Shown: one piece after another, positions 1 to 6,331 of the stretch | How positions within the stretch are numbered: position 1 is the stretch's first letter | Layout of the letters: every line of letters begins with the position of its first letter | Assembly (NCBI GenBank): GCA_021296015.1 | Contig: JAGWBG010000053.1 | Span: forward strand, 2,823-10,747 | Reading direction: 5' to 3' | Source of the DNA: Dehalococcoidia bacterium | Lineage (GTDB): Bacteria > Chloroflexota > Dehalococcoidia > Lucifugimonadales > JAGWBF01 | Length of the DNA stretch: 7,925 bases | The notes under the pieces: generated by a model | Database searches by the model: none | Seen by the model: the letters and a program-made list of their open reading frames with translations, nothing else | Told to the model about the DNA's origin: nothing | Position numbers and translations under genes: made by a program

Positions 1-245
1 ACCTCCGCCTCACCTATTCTGGATACGCCGATGCCACCGACCGTGCCCCCGGCAGCCATCTGTATCCGGGTGATGGCCGGGCATTTGTGTGCCGTGACGT
101 GAGGACGTGCTTTGGCGGGGCTGTCTTGGAAGAAGGAGTGTACGAACTCGATGTTGCGCTCCATGCAAGACAGGTCCACCACCAGAGCCGGGGTGTCTAG
201 CTCTTCCACTGGTGTGCCTGGCGGTTGATACACTGGACGTTCCAT
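1..245 (-). CDS. D-threonine aldolase / D-serine dehydratase-like PLP protein, N-terminal part (gene runs off the left edge)
   Basis: The first 81 codons are visible, starting at the ATG whose first base is 245; AAGGGGG (plus 254-260) lies 8 nt upstream as ribosome binding site. The protein begins with a short lead, then ELDTPALVVDL (residues 15-25), ERNI (29-32), RPHVTAHK (47-54) and a G-V-S-R-I-G-E-A-E stretch at the window edge. This order is typical of the N-terminus of the alanine-racemase-fold (fold type III) D-threonine aldolase/DSD1 D-serine dehydratase family, whose members cleave or dehydrate D-beta-hydroxy amino acids in the cytoplasm. The family usually reads RPHxKxHK, and the first of those lysines carries PLP. 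Here that position is Thr51 and only the second lysine (Lys54) remains, so activity is uncertain. It is divergent from the GGT-like gene across 107 bp. Family assignment is fairly sure; substrate is unknown. Confidence 0.78.
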   Translation of the reverse strand, partial: MERPVYQPPGTPVEELDTPALVVDLSCMERNIEFVHSFFQDSPAKARPHVTAHKCPAITRIQMAAGGTVGGIGVSRIGEAE

Positions 246-262
246 AGCCTGTTCCCCCTTAA

Positions 263-275
263 CTACGTCACGTAG
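263..275. promoter_or_regulatory. Candidate operator palindrome between divergent genes
   Basis: CTACGT-C-ACGTAG is a perfect inverted repeat with 6-bp arms and a single central base. It lies 18 bp before the start of the D-threonine aldolase-like gene and 77 bp before the GGT-like start, in the only intergenic space they share. A second, looser pair, AACTA (261-265) and TAGTT (283-287), surrounds its right half. Position and symmetry suit binding of a dimeric repressor controlling one or both genes. The operator role is inferred; only the symmetry is seen. Confidence 0.4.
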
Positions 276-338
276 GATAACATAGTTTGCTCTTGCGATG
301 CTACAGAGCCGGATAATCAGGCTTCACAAGTGGTTCAT

Positions 339-345
339 AAAGGAG
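339..345 (+). promoter_or_regulatory. Ribosome binding site of the GGT-like gene
   Basis: AAAGGAG sits 7 nt before the ATG at 353 and supports that start. A second in-frame ATG at 383 also has a purine-rich AGGGGG (371-376) 6 nt upstream, so a protein 10 residues shorter is possible. The conserved domain begins after both, so the choice does not affect function. Confidence 0.65.
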
Positions 346-352
346 TATTCTT

Positions 353-2119
353 ATGGAATGCAAACGACATAGGGGGTTTTTGATGTCACCAAAGGGAATC
401 CCTTCCTATCGCATCCCGTTCACGGGAACAAATCACATGGTCTCGTCGGGTCATTACCTGGCGACCATGTCGGGTTCCAAGATTCTTGAGGAGGGGGGCA
501 ACGCCATAGATGCGGGGGTTGCCTCGGGTATTGCCCTTAACGTTACCGTTCCCCACTACACCAACTTTGGCGGGGTAGCGCCCATTCTCATATATCATGC
601 CGCCTCTGGTGAAGTCGTCTCAATCAGTGGGCTGGGACGCTGGCCCAAAGCCTTCAACCTTGAGGACTACAGGAAGAAGTACGACAATGACATGCCGGCG
701 GGAATACCCAGAAGCGTGGTCCCCTCTGCCTGCGACGCCTGGCTAACCGCCCTGGAACACTACGGGACCATGACATTCGAGCAGGTGGTGGCCCCCAGCA
801 TCGAGCTGGCAGGGAATGGTTTTCCCACCTCCTACCTCCTGAGCATGCACGCCCACGCTTCCCAGAAGTATATAGGACAGTTCCAAAGCAGCGCTGAGAT
901 TTTCATGCCGGGCGGCAAACCCCTCCACCAGGGTCAGGTAGTTGTGCAGAGGGACCTTGCCAATGTCTTCCGACAGATGGTGGACGTGGAGAAGGCCAAC
1001 TCCCACAAGGGACGGGAAGGAGCTATAAGGGCTGCCAGGGACTACTTCTACAAGGGAGATGTGGCAGAAAAGATGGGCCAATTCTCCCAGGAGCAGGACG
1101 GACTCATCACCTACGATGACATTGCCCAGTTCAGTGTGGAGATTGAGAAGCCCCAAGTGGGCACCTACAAGGACTACACCCTCTACACCTGCGGCCCCTG
1201 GTGTCAGGGTCCAACTCTCATCGAAATTCTGCAAATTCTGGAGGGTTTCGACCTCAAAAGTATGGGCCATAACTCCGCACAGTATGTCCACACGGTCATT
1301 GAGGCCATAAACCTGGGCTTCGCCGACCGTCATAACTACTATGGAGACCCGGACTTTGTGGAGGTGCCGCTGGCGGGGCTACTCTCCAGGGGATACGCCG
1401 CCGACCGCCGGAACGCCATAGACCCCAACAAGGCCTGGCCCGAGATGCCTCCCGAGGGCGACCCCTGGCCCTACGAGGGTAAGGTGAGGACACGGGGCCA
1501 CGTACCCGCGATTCCGAGGACCGCGGCTGCGGAGCCTGATACCAGCTACACCTGTGTGGTGGACCGATGGGGCAACGCTTTTTCTGCCACTCCCAGCGAT
1601 TTCATAACCTCCAGTCCCATTGTGCCCGGACTGGGTATGATTATCTCATCCCGGGGCAGTCAGTCCTGGCTAGACCCTGAATATCCCTCTTGCGTGGAGC
1701 CCTGGAAACGGCCTCGCCTGACTCCCAATCCGGCTATGGCCCTCAAGAACGGACATCTGTTCATGCCCTTTGGGACTCCCGGCGGAGATGCCCAGGTACA
1801 GTCCATGGTCCAGATGTTCCTGAACATGGTGGAGTTTGGCTTTGATACCCAACAGGCGATAGAGGAGCCCCGGGCACGCTCGACCAGCTTCCCCAGTTCC
1901 TTCTGGCCCCATGCCTATTATCCGGGCCGACTCAGCATAGAGGGCCGCTTCAGTGAAGAGGTAGCTGCGGGGTTGGACAAGATGGGCCATAAAGTTGACT
2001 GGCTGCCCGATTGGACAACCGCAACGGGCGGGATGAGCGGAATCATGGTGGACAGGGAGCGCGGCATCCTTATCGGTGGCGCCGACCCTCGCAGGGACAA
2101 CTATGCGATGGGGTGGTGA
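353..2119 (+). CDS. Gamma-glutamyltranspeptidase-family hydrolase/acylase (GGT-like, cytoplasmic)
   Basis: This is a complete 588-residue Ntn-hydrolase precursor. GGT-family proteins cleave themselves before a conserved Thr, which becomes the N-terminal nucleophile of the small subunit and attacks gamma-glutamyl or other amide bonds. Visible landmarks are ILEEGGNAIDAGVA near residue 45, the processing site PDTSYTCVVD with nucleophile Thr397, the segment GLGMIISSRG, and the oxyanion loop TPGGD with Gly477-Gly478-Asp479. Length fits the family (about 530-590). No signal peptide or membrane helix is seen, so it should stay in the cytoplasm, unlike classical periplasmic GGT. The Arg that binds the donor carboxylate in E. 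coli GGT (Arg114, in an R-E-x-A-P context) is not conserved: here the matching segment is GLGRWP, with Arg96 two residues before the Pro. TPGGD is more typical of YwrD/acylase-like branches. True glutathione hydrolysis is therefore doubtful; amidase or acylase action on another substrate is likelier. Confidence 0.9.
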   Translation: MECKRHRGFLMSPKGIPSYRIPFTGTNHMVSSGHYLATMSGSKILEEGGNAIDAGVASGIALNVTVPHYTNFGGVAPILIYHAASGEVVSISGLGRWPKAFNLEDYRKKYDNDMPAGIPRSVVPSACDAWLTALEHYGTMTFEQVVAPSIELAGNGFPTSYLLSMHAHASQKYIGQFQSSAEIFMPGGKPLHQGQVVVQRDLANVFRQMVDVEKANSHKGREGAIRAARDYFYKGDVAEKMGQFSQEQDGLITYDDIAQFSVEIEKPQVGTYKDYTLYTCGPWCQGPTLIEILQILEGFDLKSMGHNSAQYVHTVIEAINLGFADRHNYYGDPDFVEVPLAGLLSRGYAADRRNAIDPNKAWPEMPPEGDPWPYEGKVRTRGHVPAIPRTAAAEPDTSYTCVVDRWGNAFSATPSDFITSSPIVPGLGMIISSRGSQSWLDPEYPSCVEPWKRPRLTPNPAMALKNGHLFMPFGTPGGDAQVQSMVQMFLNMVEFGFDTQQAIEEPRARSTSFPSSFWPHAYYPGRLSIEGRFSEEVAAGLDKMGHKVDWLPDWTTATGGMSGIMVDRERGILIGGADPRRDNYAMGW

Positions 2120-2336
2120 ATTGGTCCCGTTGGTTCTTGAGCAAGCATCAAATCCGCCTGTTCTAACGTTTCCCTTTATGACTACTGAATCAACCTGCGA
2201 GTAGATTCCAGATGAGCCACTCCAAGTGTACAGACCTTTTCGAAACCAGCAAAGCCCTGTTGAACAAAGCGGGCTAGCTTGCTGGAGCGGCCAGAATTTC
2301 GTATCTAGTTATCAGGGCAATGATGATTCTAAATTC

Positions 2337-2606
2337 GAAAAGTACTGGAAAGCAAAATTACACCCCAAGTTCGGGAGATTATGGCTTGGGTGTTATTTTC
2401 GGTTGGAGCGGAAAATCTGGCTAAGGCAGCCTGCGTGTGTAACGGGGTCGTGCAGGTCAAGATAGTCAATCAGAACTACCCAATGTACACAGACTCTATC
2501 TCTACTACTGAGTGGGCCTGTAAAGTAATAGGTAATAATTGGTCTAATGGTGACCCTGCAAAGGCCGCCCAGTACAATTATGGGACGCTTGAAAAGTACT
2601 GGAAAG
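2337..2606 (+). repeat. Pair of exact 16-bp direct repeats inside the HEPN-like gene
   Basis: GAAAAGTACTGGAAAG occurs at 2337-2352 and again at 2591-2606, 254 bp apart. Both copies are read as E-K-Y-W-K, in two different current frames. The similarity goes on in the protein: F-EKYWKAKLHPKF beside L-EKYWKEYLPKL. This points to an internal duplication in the ancestral gene and supports the idea that the upstream frame is real coding sequence. Confidence 0.75.
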
Positions 2607-2773
2607 AATATCTACCCAAACTCTGCGAGCGGCAAGAAATATGTTGCAAGGAAAAGCGCCACCTGATTGCAAGCTACAAATACCTCACGCAGGTAATCAG
2701 AAACAAAGATGCTCATACTTATATTGCAGACAAGAGGGGAAAAGACTTCCCCGCCGTCAAATCAATATTTTAG
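2381..2773 (+). CDS. Longest open piece of the HEPN-like gene (130 residues)
   Basis: This is the piece a gene caller would report. It starts with MAWVLFSVGAENLAKAA, which looks like mid-protein helix rather than a natural N-terminus, and only a weak GGGAG lies 4 nt upstream. Arg107 and His112 form the RX4H motif within IRNKDAHTYI. The reading frame is open upstream only to the TAA at 2330-2332. It stops 6 bp before the stop of the convergent flavin oxidoreductase gene, so its C-terminus may also be trimmed. It contains several cysteines (C18, C20, C47, C82, C88, C89) without a clear metal-site spacing. Probably not translated as an independent protein. Confidence 0.4.
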   Translation: MAWVLFSVGAENLAKAACVCNGVVQVKIVNQNYPMYTDSISTTEWACKVIGNNWSNGDPAKAAQYNYGTLEKYWKEYLPKLCERQEICCKEKRHLIASYKYLTQVIRNKDAHTYIADKRGKDFPAVKSIF

Positions 2774-2779
2774 TGGAGA

Positions 2780-3877
2780 CTATGCAAAGGAATCACCACT
2801 TTTGAAGTGGGGAATGATGTGCTTGCCGTAGAGCCGTATGGACTCCATGATTTTTTCGTGGGGAATCCTGCCGGACTGCATGCAGACCATGAACTGGTCT
2901 ATTCCTGCGGCCTGGTATTTCGCAATGGTCTTGATGGAATTGTCAGGGTTTCCAATGCAAAATGTTCCGTTTTCGATTAGCTCATTCGGGTCGGCATCCT
3001 CCCTGTACTGGTCTTCCTGGAAGAAGCGGCTGGCATTGTATTTGTACTCCTCAGGGATGAAGACCTCGTCCTGCCAGTCTTTGCTGAGCCTGTCACGTGC
3101 GTTGGCAAAGTACCACGTAGCGGCGGGCAGGCCAAGCTCCCTTGCCTCACTGTCCTTCTCCAGGGTTATGCCCAGGCTGAAAGCCGCCACGTGCTCGTTG
3201 ACGTAGCCGCCTACTGGCTCCGCCCCTCCGATAGCGTCCCGGTAGATACGGACCCGTCTCTCCAGTTCACCCGGCTCGCCAACGGTGAAGCAAAGCGCCC
3301 CCAGACCTTTGCTGGCGGCCATGGCGAAGCTGTCGGGCTGGGAGCAGGCCAACCACATAGGCGGATGGGGCTTCTGGATGGGCTTGGGCCATACCTCGCG
3401 GGCATCAATCTGGAAGCGGTCGCTGTGGTATGAGAATACCTCCTCAGACCACATCCTGGGAATGATGGACAGGGCTTCATCCCACGCCGGGCGGGCGTCC
3501 ACCACGTTTGAGCCAAAGGGTGTGAGTTGGTAGCCGCTGCTGGAGCGGCCCGTGCCGAACTCGGCGCGGCCGTTGCTCAGTATATCCAGGGTGGCGATAC
3601 GCTCGGCCACTCGGATGGGATGGTTAATGGGCAGCAGGACTACCCCGTGACCCAGGCGTATTTTGGAGGTGCGCTGGCTCAGAGCACCCAGGTATACCTC
3701 CGGGGCGCAGGAGTGGGCGAACTCGGTGAGGAAGTGGTGCTCGACGAACCAGACGTACTCGAATCCGACCTCTTCGGCCAGAACGATTTGCTCCATTGCC
3801 TCCCAGAAGCAGTTATACTCGCTCCTTTCGGTCCATGGCTTGGGCATCTGAAGCTCATACAGAAGTCCGAACTTCAT
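2780..3877 (-). CDS. LLM-class (luciferase-like) flavin-dependent oxidoreductase
   Basis: A complete 365-residue protein of the bacterial luciferase-like superfamily, which uses reduced FMN or F420 in a TIM-barrel fold to oxygenate or reduce small molecules. Seen: N-terminal strand MKFGLLYEL; VWFVEHHF (residues 42-49), the luciferase-family E-H-H segment; RLGHGVVLLPINHPIRVAERIATLDILSNGR (about 74-104), the most recognisable family block; GTGRSSSGYQLTPFG (108-122) near the flavin phosphate site; and WLACSQPDSFAMAASKG in the second half. Length is normal. The ATG at 3877 has AAAGGAG about 8-9 nt upstream, a good start. It is divergent from the nitronate monooxygenase gene over 160 bp with candidate overlapping promoters, so the two flavin enzymes may be co-regulated. 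It ends in TAG, 6 bp from the end of the HEPN-like remnant. Cofactor choice (FMN or F420) and substrate cannot be told by eye. Confidence 0.92.
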   Translation of the reverse strand: MKFGLLYELQMPKPWTERSEYNCFWEAMEQIVLAEEVGFEYVWFVEHHFLTEFAHSCAPEVYLGALSQRTSKIRLGHGVVLLPINHPIRVAERIATLDILSNGRAEFGTGRSSSGYQLTPFGSNVVDARPAWDEALSIIPRMWSEEVFSYHSDRFQIDAREVWPKPIQKPHPPMWLACSQPDSFAMAASKGLGALCFTVGEPGELERRVRIYRDAIGGAEPVGGYVNEHVAAFSLGITLEKDSEARELGLPAATWYFANARDRLSKDWQDEVFIPEEYKYNASRFFQEDQYREDADPNELIENGTFCIGNPDNSIKTIAKYQAAGIDQFMVCMQSGRIPHEKIMESIRLYGKHIIPHFKSGDSFA

Positions 3878-3917
3878 GTAATACTCTCCTTTCCCTAAAT
3901 CAAAACCGCTCCAGCAC

Positions 3918-3982
3918 AGAGTGGTGACAAGCGGCTTCCGTTGTCATCGAATGTCGCCGAGGCTATTGTACATCACCACTCT
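3918..3982. repeat. Perfect 10-bp inverted repeat in the divergent control region
   Basis: AGAGTGGTGA (3918-3927) and TCACCACTCT (3973-3982) are exact reverse complements separated by 45 bp. The right arm ends on the first base of the forward -35 box and lies between the boxes of the candidate reverse promoter. The left arm falls in the expected leader of the flavin oxidoreductase gene. By rough estimate a match this long by chance in 160 bp is about a 1% event. It may be a two-site operator for a looping regulator, or the two arms may pair in RNA. Confidence 0.5.
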
Positions 3983-3994
3983 TGACATCTACAA
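3965..3994 (-). promoter_or_regulatory. Candidate promoter for the flavin oxidoreductase gene
   Basis: On the minus strand, TTGTAG (plus 3989-3994) is followed after 18 bp by TACAAT (plus 3965-3970). The -10 box matches consensus at 5 of 6 positions, the -35 box at only 3. Transcription would begin near 3958, giving a leader of about 80 nt before the ATG at 3877. It overlaps the forward promoter face to face. Tentative. Confidence 0.35.
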
Positions 3995-4010
3995 GCTCGT
4001 TAAGTATGCT
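3982..4010 (+). promoter_or_regulatory. Sigma-70 promoter of the nitronate monooxygenase gene
   Basis: TTGACA (3982-3987), a 17-bp spacer, then TATGCT (4005-4010): a perfect -35 box, ideal spacing and a -10 box matching at 4 of 6. The expected transcription start is near 4017, about 20 nt before the ATG at 4038 and just upstream of the Shine-Dalgarno. This promoter lies inside the longest open frame, so the upstream GTG at 3921 would not be on its transcript. It therefore decides the start. Confidence 0.8.
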
Positions 4011-4026
4011 TCCCCCAGTGTAAAAA

Positions 4027-4033
4027 AGGAGGA
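4027..4033 (+). promoter_or_regulatory. Strong Shine-Dalgarno of the nitronate monooxygenase gene
   Basis: AAGGAGG about 4 nt before ATG 4038 (AGGAGGAAGCT-ATG), a near-perfect anti-16S match. With the promoter at 3982-4010 it fixes the start at 4038 rather than at the upstream in-frame GTG 3921. Confidence 0.82.
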
Positions 4034-4037
4034 AGCT

Positions 4038-5159
4038 ATGGCAAGGCCAGTCCTGCATACTGCTATCTGTGATTTCCTGGGCATAGAGTACCCAATCATC
4101 TTGGCAGGCATGGGTGGCAAGGGAAGGGCAACGCCGCCCCAACTGGTGGCCGCAGTTTCCAACGCCGGCGGTCTGGGAGTGATGGGGGGGTCGGGTCTCA
4201 GCACTGAGGAGATTCGACGCCGAATCCGTGAGATTCGCTCATTGACCGATAAACCCTTCGGAGTAGACCTGCTGCTGCCCGCCAGCATGGCCGACCTTGA
4301 GGAAACCAAGGCGGCGGTCCGGCAGCAGCTTCAGAGGGACCACCCTCGCCACGTGGAATTCATGCGTAGTTTGATGCGCGAGTTTGACCTTCCGGATGTG
4401 TCTGCCGAAGATAATCCGGTCATGTCAGCCAAGGAAATCCGTGAAGAGGTCCAGGTGGTGCTGGATGAGAAGGTCCCGGTCTTCGCCGCAGCGCTGGGCG
4501 ACCCTTCCTGGGTTGTGCCGTTGGCACGAGAGCAGGGCATCAAGGTGGCAGGAATGGTGGGTTCAGTACGACATGCTGTGCGTCAGGTCAATGCCGGCGT
4601 GGACATCATCGTGGCCCAGGGGCATGAAGCCGGAGGCCACACGGGGAGGATTGCCAACTTCCCGCTGATTCCTCAAGTGGTGGATGCAGTCAGGCCAGTT
4701 CCGGTTGTGGCGGCAGGTGGCATAGCCGACGGTCGGGGCGTAGCTGCCGCATTGGCCCTGGGAGCCGTTGGAGCCTGGGTCGGCACCGCTTTCCTAACGG
4801 CTGAAGAAAGTAGAATCCCGGAGGCCCATCAGGAACAGATACTCGGCGGGTCATCCCACGATTTCATCGTCACCAGGGCATACACAGGCAAGACTGCACG
4901 GGACTACAAGAACGTAGTAATAGATGCCTGGGAGCGGTCGGGTCTGTCTCCCTTGCCGATGCCACTTCAGGGAGCGCTGGTCGAGGACTTCGTAGCTGCA
5001 GCAGAGAGGGCCGGGCGCTATGAGCTGCCCAATAACCCCGCAGGCCAGGTTGCAGGGATGCTCACCGAGCGTAAGCCGGCAGACCTGATTATGGACGAGC
5101 TAATACAGGGGGCTGTGGACGTGCTTCAAGGGCTGCAACATACGGTTGCCGTGGGATAG
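4038..5159 (+). CDS. Nitronate monooxygenase-family FMN protein (2-nitropropane dioxygenase-like)
   Basis: 373 residues from ATG 4038. FMN-dependent TIM-barrel enzymes of this family oxidise nitronates to carbonyl compounds plus nitrite; relatives include the enoyl-ACP reductase FabK. Seen in order: YPIILAGMGG (residues 18-27) at the first strand, where many members read QAPMG; AVSNAGGLGVMGG (39-51); a helical stretch at about 94-145, longer than in short members; VAQGHEAGGHTG with His196 and His201, the family signature with the catalytic-type His; VVAAGGIADGRGVAAALALGA with Gly227-Gly228, the FMN-phosphate loop; and a TRAYTGKTAR segment near the C-terminus. A longer frame opens at GTG 3921, but its extra 39 residues resemble no domain and lie over the promoter. 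It is convergent with the SelA-like gene (22 bp between stops). Nitronate activity is the default family annotation, not proven; another flavin oxidoreductase activity is possible. Confidence 0.9.
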   Translation: MARPVLHTAICDFLGIEYPIILAGMGGKGRATPPQLVAAVSNAGGLGVMGGSGLSTEEIRRRIREIRSLTDKPFGVDLLLPASMADLEETKAAVRQQLQRDHPRHVEFMRSLMREFDLPDVSAEDNPVMSAKEIREEVQVVLDEKVPVFAAALGDPSWVVPLAREQGIKVAGMVGSVRHAVRQVNAGVDIIVAQGHEAGGHTGRIANFPLIPQVVDAVRPVPVVAAGGIADGRGVAAALALGAVGAWVGTAFLTAEESRIPEAHQEQILGGSSHDFIVTRAYTGKTARDYKNVVIDAWERSGLSPLPMPLQGALVEDFVAAAERAGRYELPNNPAGQVAGMLTERKPADLIMDELIQGAVDVLQGLQHTVAVG

Positions 5160-5181
5160 GGGTCAAGCCTAAGGGGTTGTA

Positions 5182-6318
5182 CTAGCGAAATAGCTCCTCT
5201 CGCAGGCGACGTATCACAGTCACCAGCGTATCATCCGTGAGGTTGAGCGGGTCCACGGCAAACTCGTCGGGATTACCCTGCTGGTTAAGGTAGATGGGCG
5301 GGTCTCCACCCTCCAGGGCTGCCAGGACACGGTCCCGGGAGGGGCCGCGCCAGTCTTTCCCAAATCGCAACACCGTGTGGGGAATCAGATAGTCGTAGTC
5401 GTCATGCTCTGCGGTAACCTCCAGTCCGGGTACCTCTGACAGGGCGTCCGCCACACGCTGCACCATCCAGGCATAGCGCCGCGTCTCCGCTTCCTCGTCC
5501 TCCTCCAAGAAGATTTTCAATGCGGTTAACAGGCCCACAATCTCCTCTTTGGCTACCTTCATTGGCCGAGCCAGGAACTGGTTCGGATTTGCGCTGGCTG
5601 CCGCCGCCTCTATCAGGTCCCTTCGGCCACAGAGGATGCCGCTTCCCTGGGGACCTCGCACCCCCTTGCCCCCGCTGAAGACCACCATATCCGCGCCGTC
5701 TTGCAAGTATCGGTGCAGGTTCGACCGTGGCGGGAGCATGGAGGCGGCGTCCACAATCACGGGGACCTGGTGCTTGTGGGCAATCCGGCACACTTCCGAC
5801 AGTGACAGGGCGCGACGGCTGGTGAAGGGGGCGCAGAGGTAGGCCACGGCGGCGGTGCGCTCGTTGATGGCTCCTTCCAACTCCCAGGGACGGCAGTTCT
5901 TGCCGTCGCCGATTCCCACCAGCACACCACCTGCTGCCCGGTAGGCCTGGTCGTAGGGGAAACGGTGCATGTTCTGTATAATTATCTCGTTTTTCATGCC
6001 CCGGGTGTCGGGCAGACGATGCATATTTACCGGGTCGGTGCCGGCGATACATGCAATGGCCTGTAACACCAGTCCGCCTGCCGCCCCGCTGCACACAAAC
6101 CCTGCTTCGGCACCCGTTATGCCGGCTATGACCTCTCCTGCTTTCTGGTTCAGTTCGGCCATCTCAACGAGGACCGTCGCTGAGTCTGTCATGGCCTCCA
6201 ACACCTCTGGGCGAGTGCTGGTGCCACCGTAGCGGGTAACCGACCCGGCAGCGTTGATAATGGGCTTCACGCCCAACTGCCTGTAAACCTCGGCGGGGTC
6301 TCTCCCCCTTGTAGCCAT
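5182..6318 (-). CDS. SelA/DgaE-like PLP-dependent enzyme (aminotransferase class V fold)
   Basis: 378 residues, fold-type I PLP enzyme of the SelA-like family. Seen: VKPIINAAGSVTRYGGT (about 17-33), the family's N-terminal block; MAELNQKAGEVIAGITGAEAGFVCSGAAGG, where the cofactor phosphate should bind; VPVIVDAASMLPP, with the Asp that pairs with the pyridine nitrogen; and FSGGKGVRGPQGSG, with Lys218 as predicted PLP-binding lysine. It is shorter than true SelA (about 460) and lacks its N-terminal tRNA-binding domain. Nothing nearby suggests selenocysteine synthesis, so an amino-acid or amino-sugar-acid lyase like D-glucosaminate-6-phosphate ammonia-lyase is more likely. GGAAGGAGAA just before ATG 6318 is a strong ribosome site. 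The start lies 13 nt after the stop of the aminomutase-like gene, so the two form an operon and may be translationally coupled. Substrate unknown. Confidence 0.87.
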   Translation of the reverse strand: MATRGRDPAEVYRQLGVKPIINAAGSVTRYGGTSTRPEVLEAMTDSATVLVEMAELNQKAGEVIAGITGAEAGFVCSGAAGGLVLQAIACIAGTDPVNMHRLPDTRGMKNEIIIQNMHRFPYDQAYRAAGGVLVGIGDGKNCRPWELEGAINERTAAVAYLCAPFTSRRALSLSEVCRIAHKHQVPVIVDAASMLPPRSNLHRYLQDGADMVVFSGGKGVRGPQGSGILCGRRDLIEAAAASANPNQFLARPMKVAKEEIVGLLTALKIFLEEDEEAETRRYAWMVQRVADALSEVPGLEVTAEHDDYDYLIPHTVLRFGKDWRGPSRDRVLAALEGGDPPIYLNQQGNPDEFAVDPLNLTDDTLVTVIRRLREELFR

Positions 6319-6331
6319 CGGCTTCTCCTTC

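Larger units (their letters stand above)
2212..2773 (+). pseudogene. Frameshifted HEPN-like hypothetical gene
   Basis: No single frame spans this stretch, but three frames chain into one plausible protein: ATG 2212 reads MSHSKCTDLFETSKALLNKAG before a TAG at 2275; the next frame reads GQNFVSSYQGNDDSKFEKYWK and on to about 2374; the third carries the rest to the TAG at 2771-2773. Each junction needs one lost base (or two gained), near 2226-2275 and 2352-2378. The last part contains RNKDAH, an RX4H motif of HEPN domains (often RNases or RNA-binding subunits of toxin-antitoxin and defence systems), in an all-helical context. Sampled lines here are about 43% G+C against about 60% in the nitronate monooxygenase gene, suggesting a horizontally acquired gene. 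It could instead be intact in life and broken by assembly errors. The HEPN call rests on one short motif and is tentative; the frameshift reading is stronger. Confidence 0.5.

Noticed and set aside
287..317. Possible plus promoter TTGCTC...GATAAT before the GGT-like gene
   Set aside because: The -10 box is good but the -35 box matches at 3 of 6 and the spacer is 19 bp; an alternative TTAACT-16-CATAGT (259-286) is equally weak. Not strong enough to annotate.
743..1333. Long minus-strand open frame (196 codons) inside the GGT-like gene
   Set aside because: It is antisense to a well-supported coding region, has no ribosome site, and its translation shows no recognisable domain; it is a codon-bias shadow.
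2120..2211. Search for a terminator after the GGT-like gene
   Set aside because: Only a 4-bp stem CTTG-AG-CAAG is present and no T-run follows.
5160..5181. Possible bidirectional terminator between the convergent nitronate monooxygenase and SelA-like genes
   Set aside because: The 22-bp gap contains no hairpin or T-run.
5402..6094. Minus-strand open frame of 230 codons overlapping the SelA-like gene
   Set aside because: It is the alternative frame of the same strand, rich in Arg, Gly and Pro as expected of an out-of-frame high-G+C gene, with no family resemblance.
5182..6318. Reading the SelA-like gene as selenocysteine synthase
   Set aside because: It is too short, lacks the N-terminal tRNA-binding region, and no selB, selC or selD is seen.
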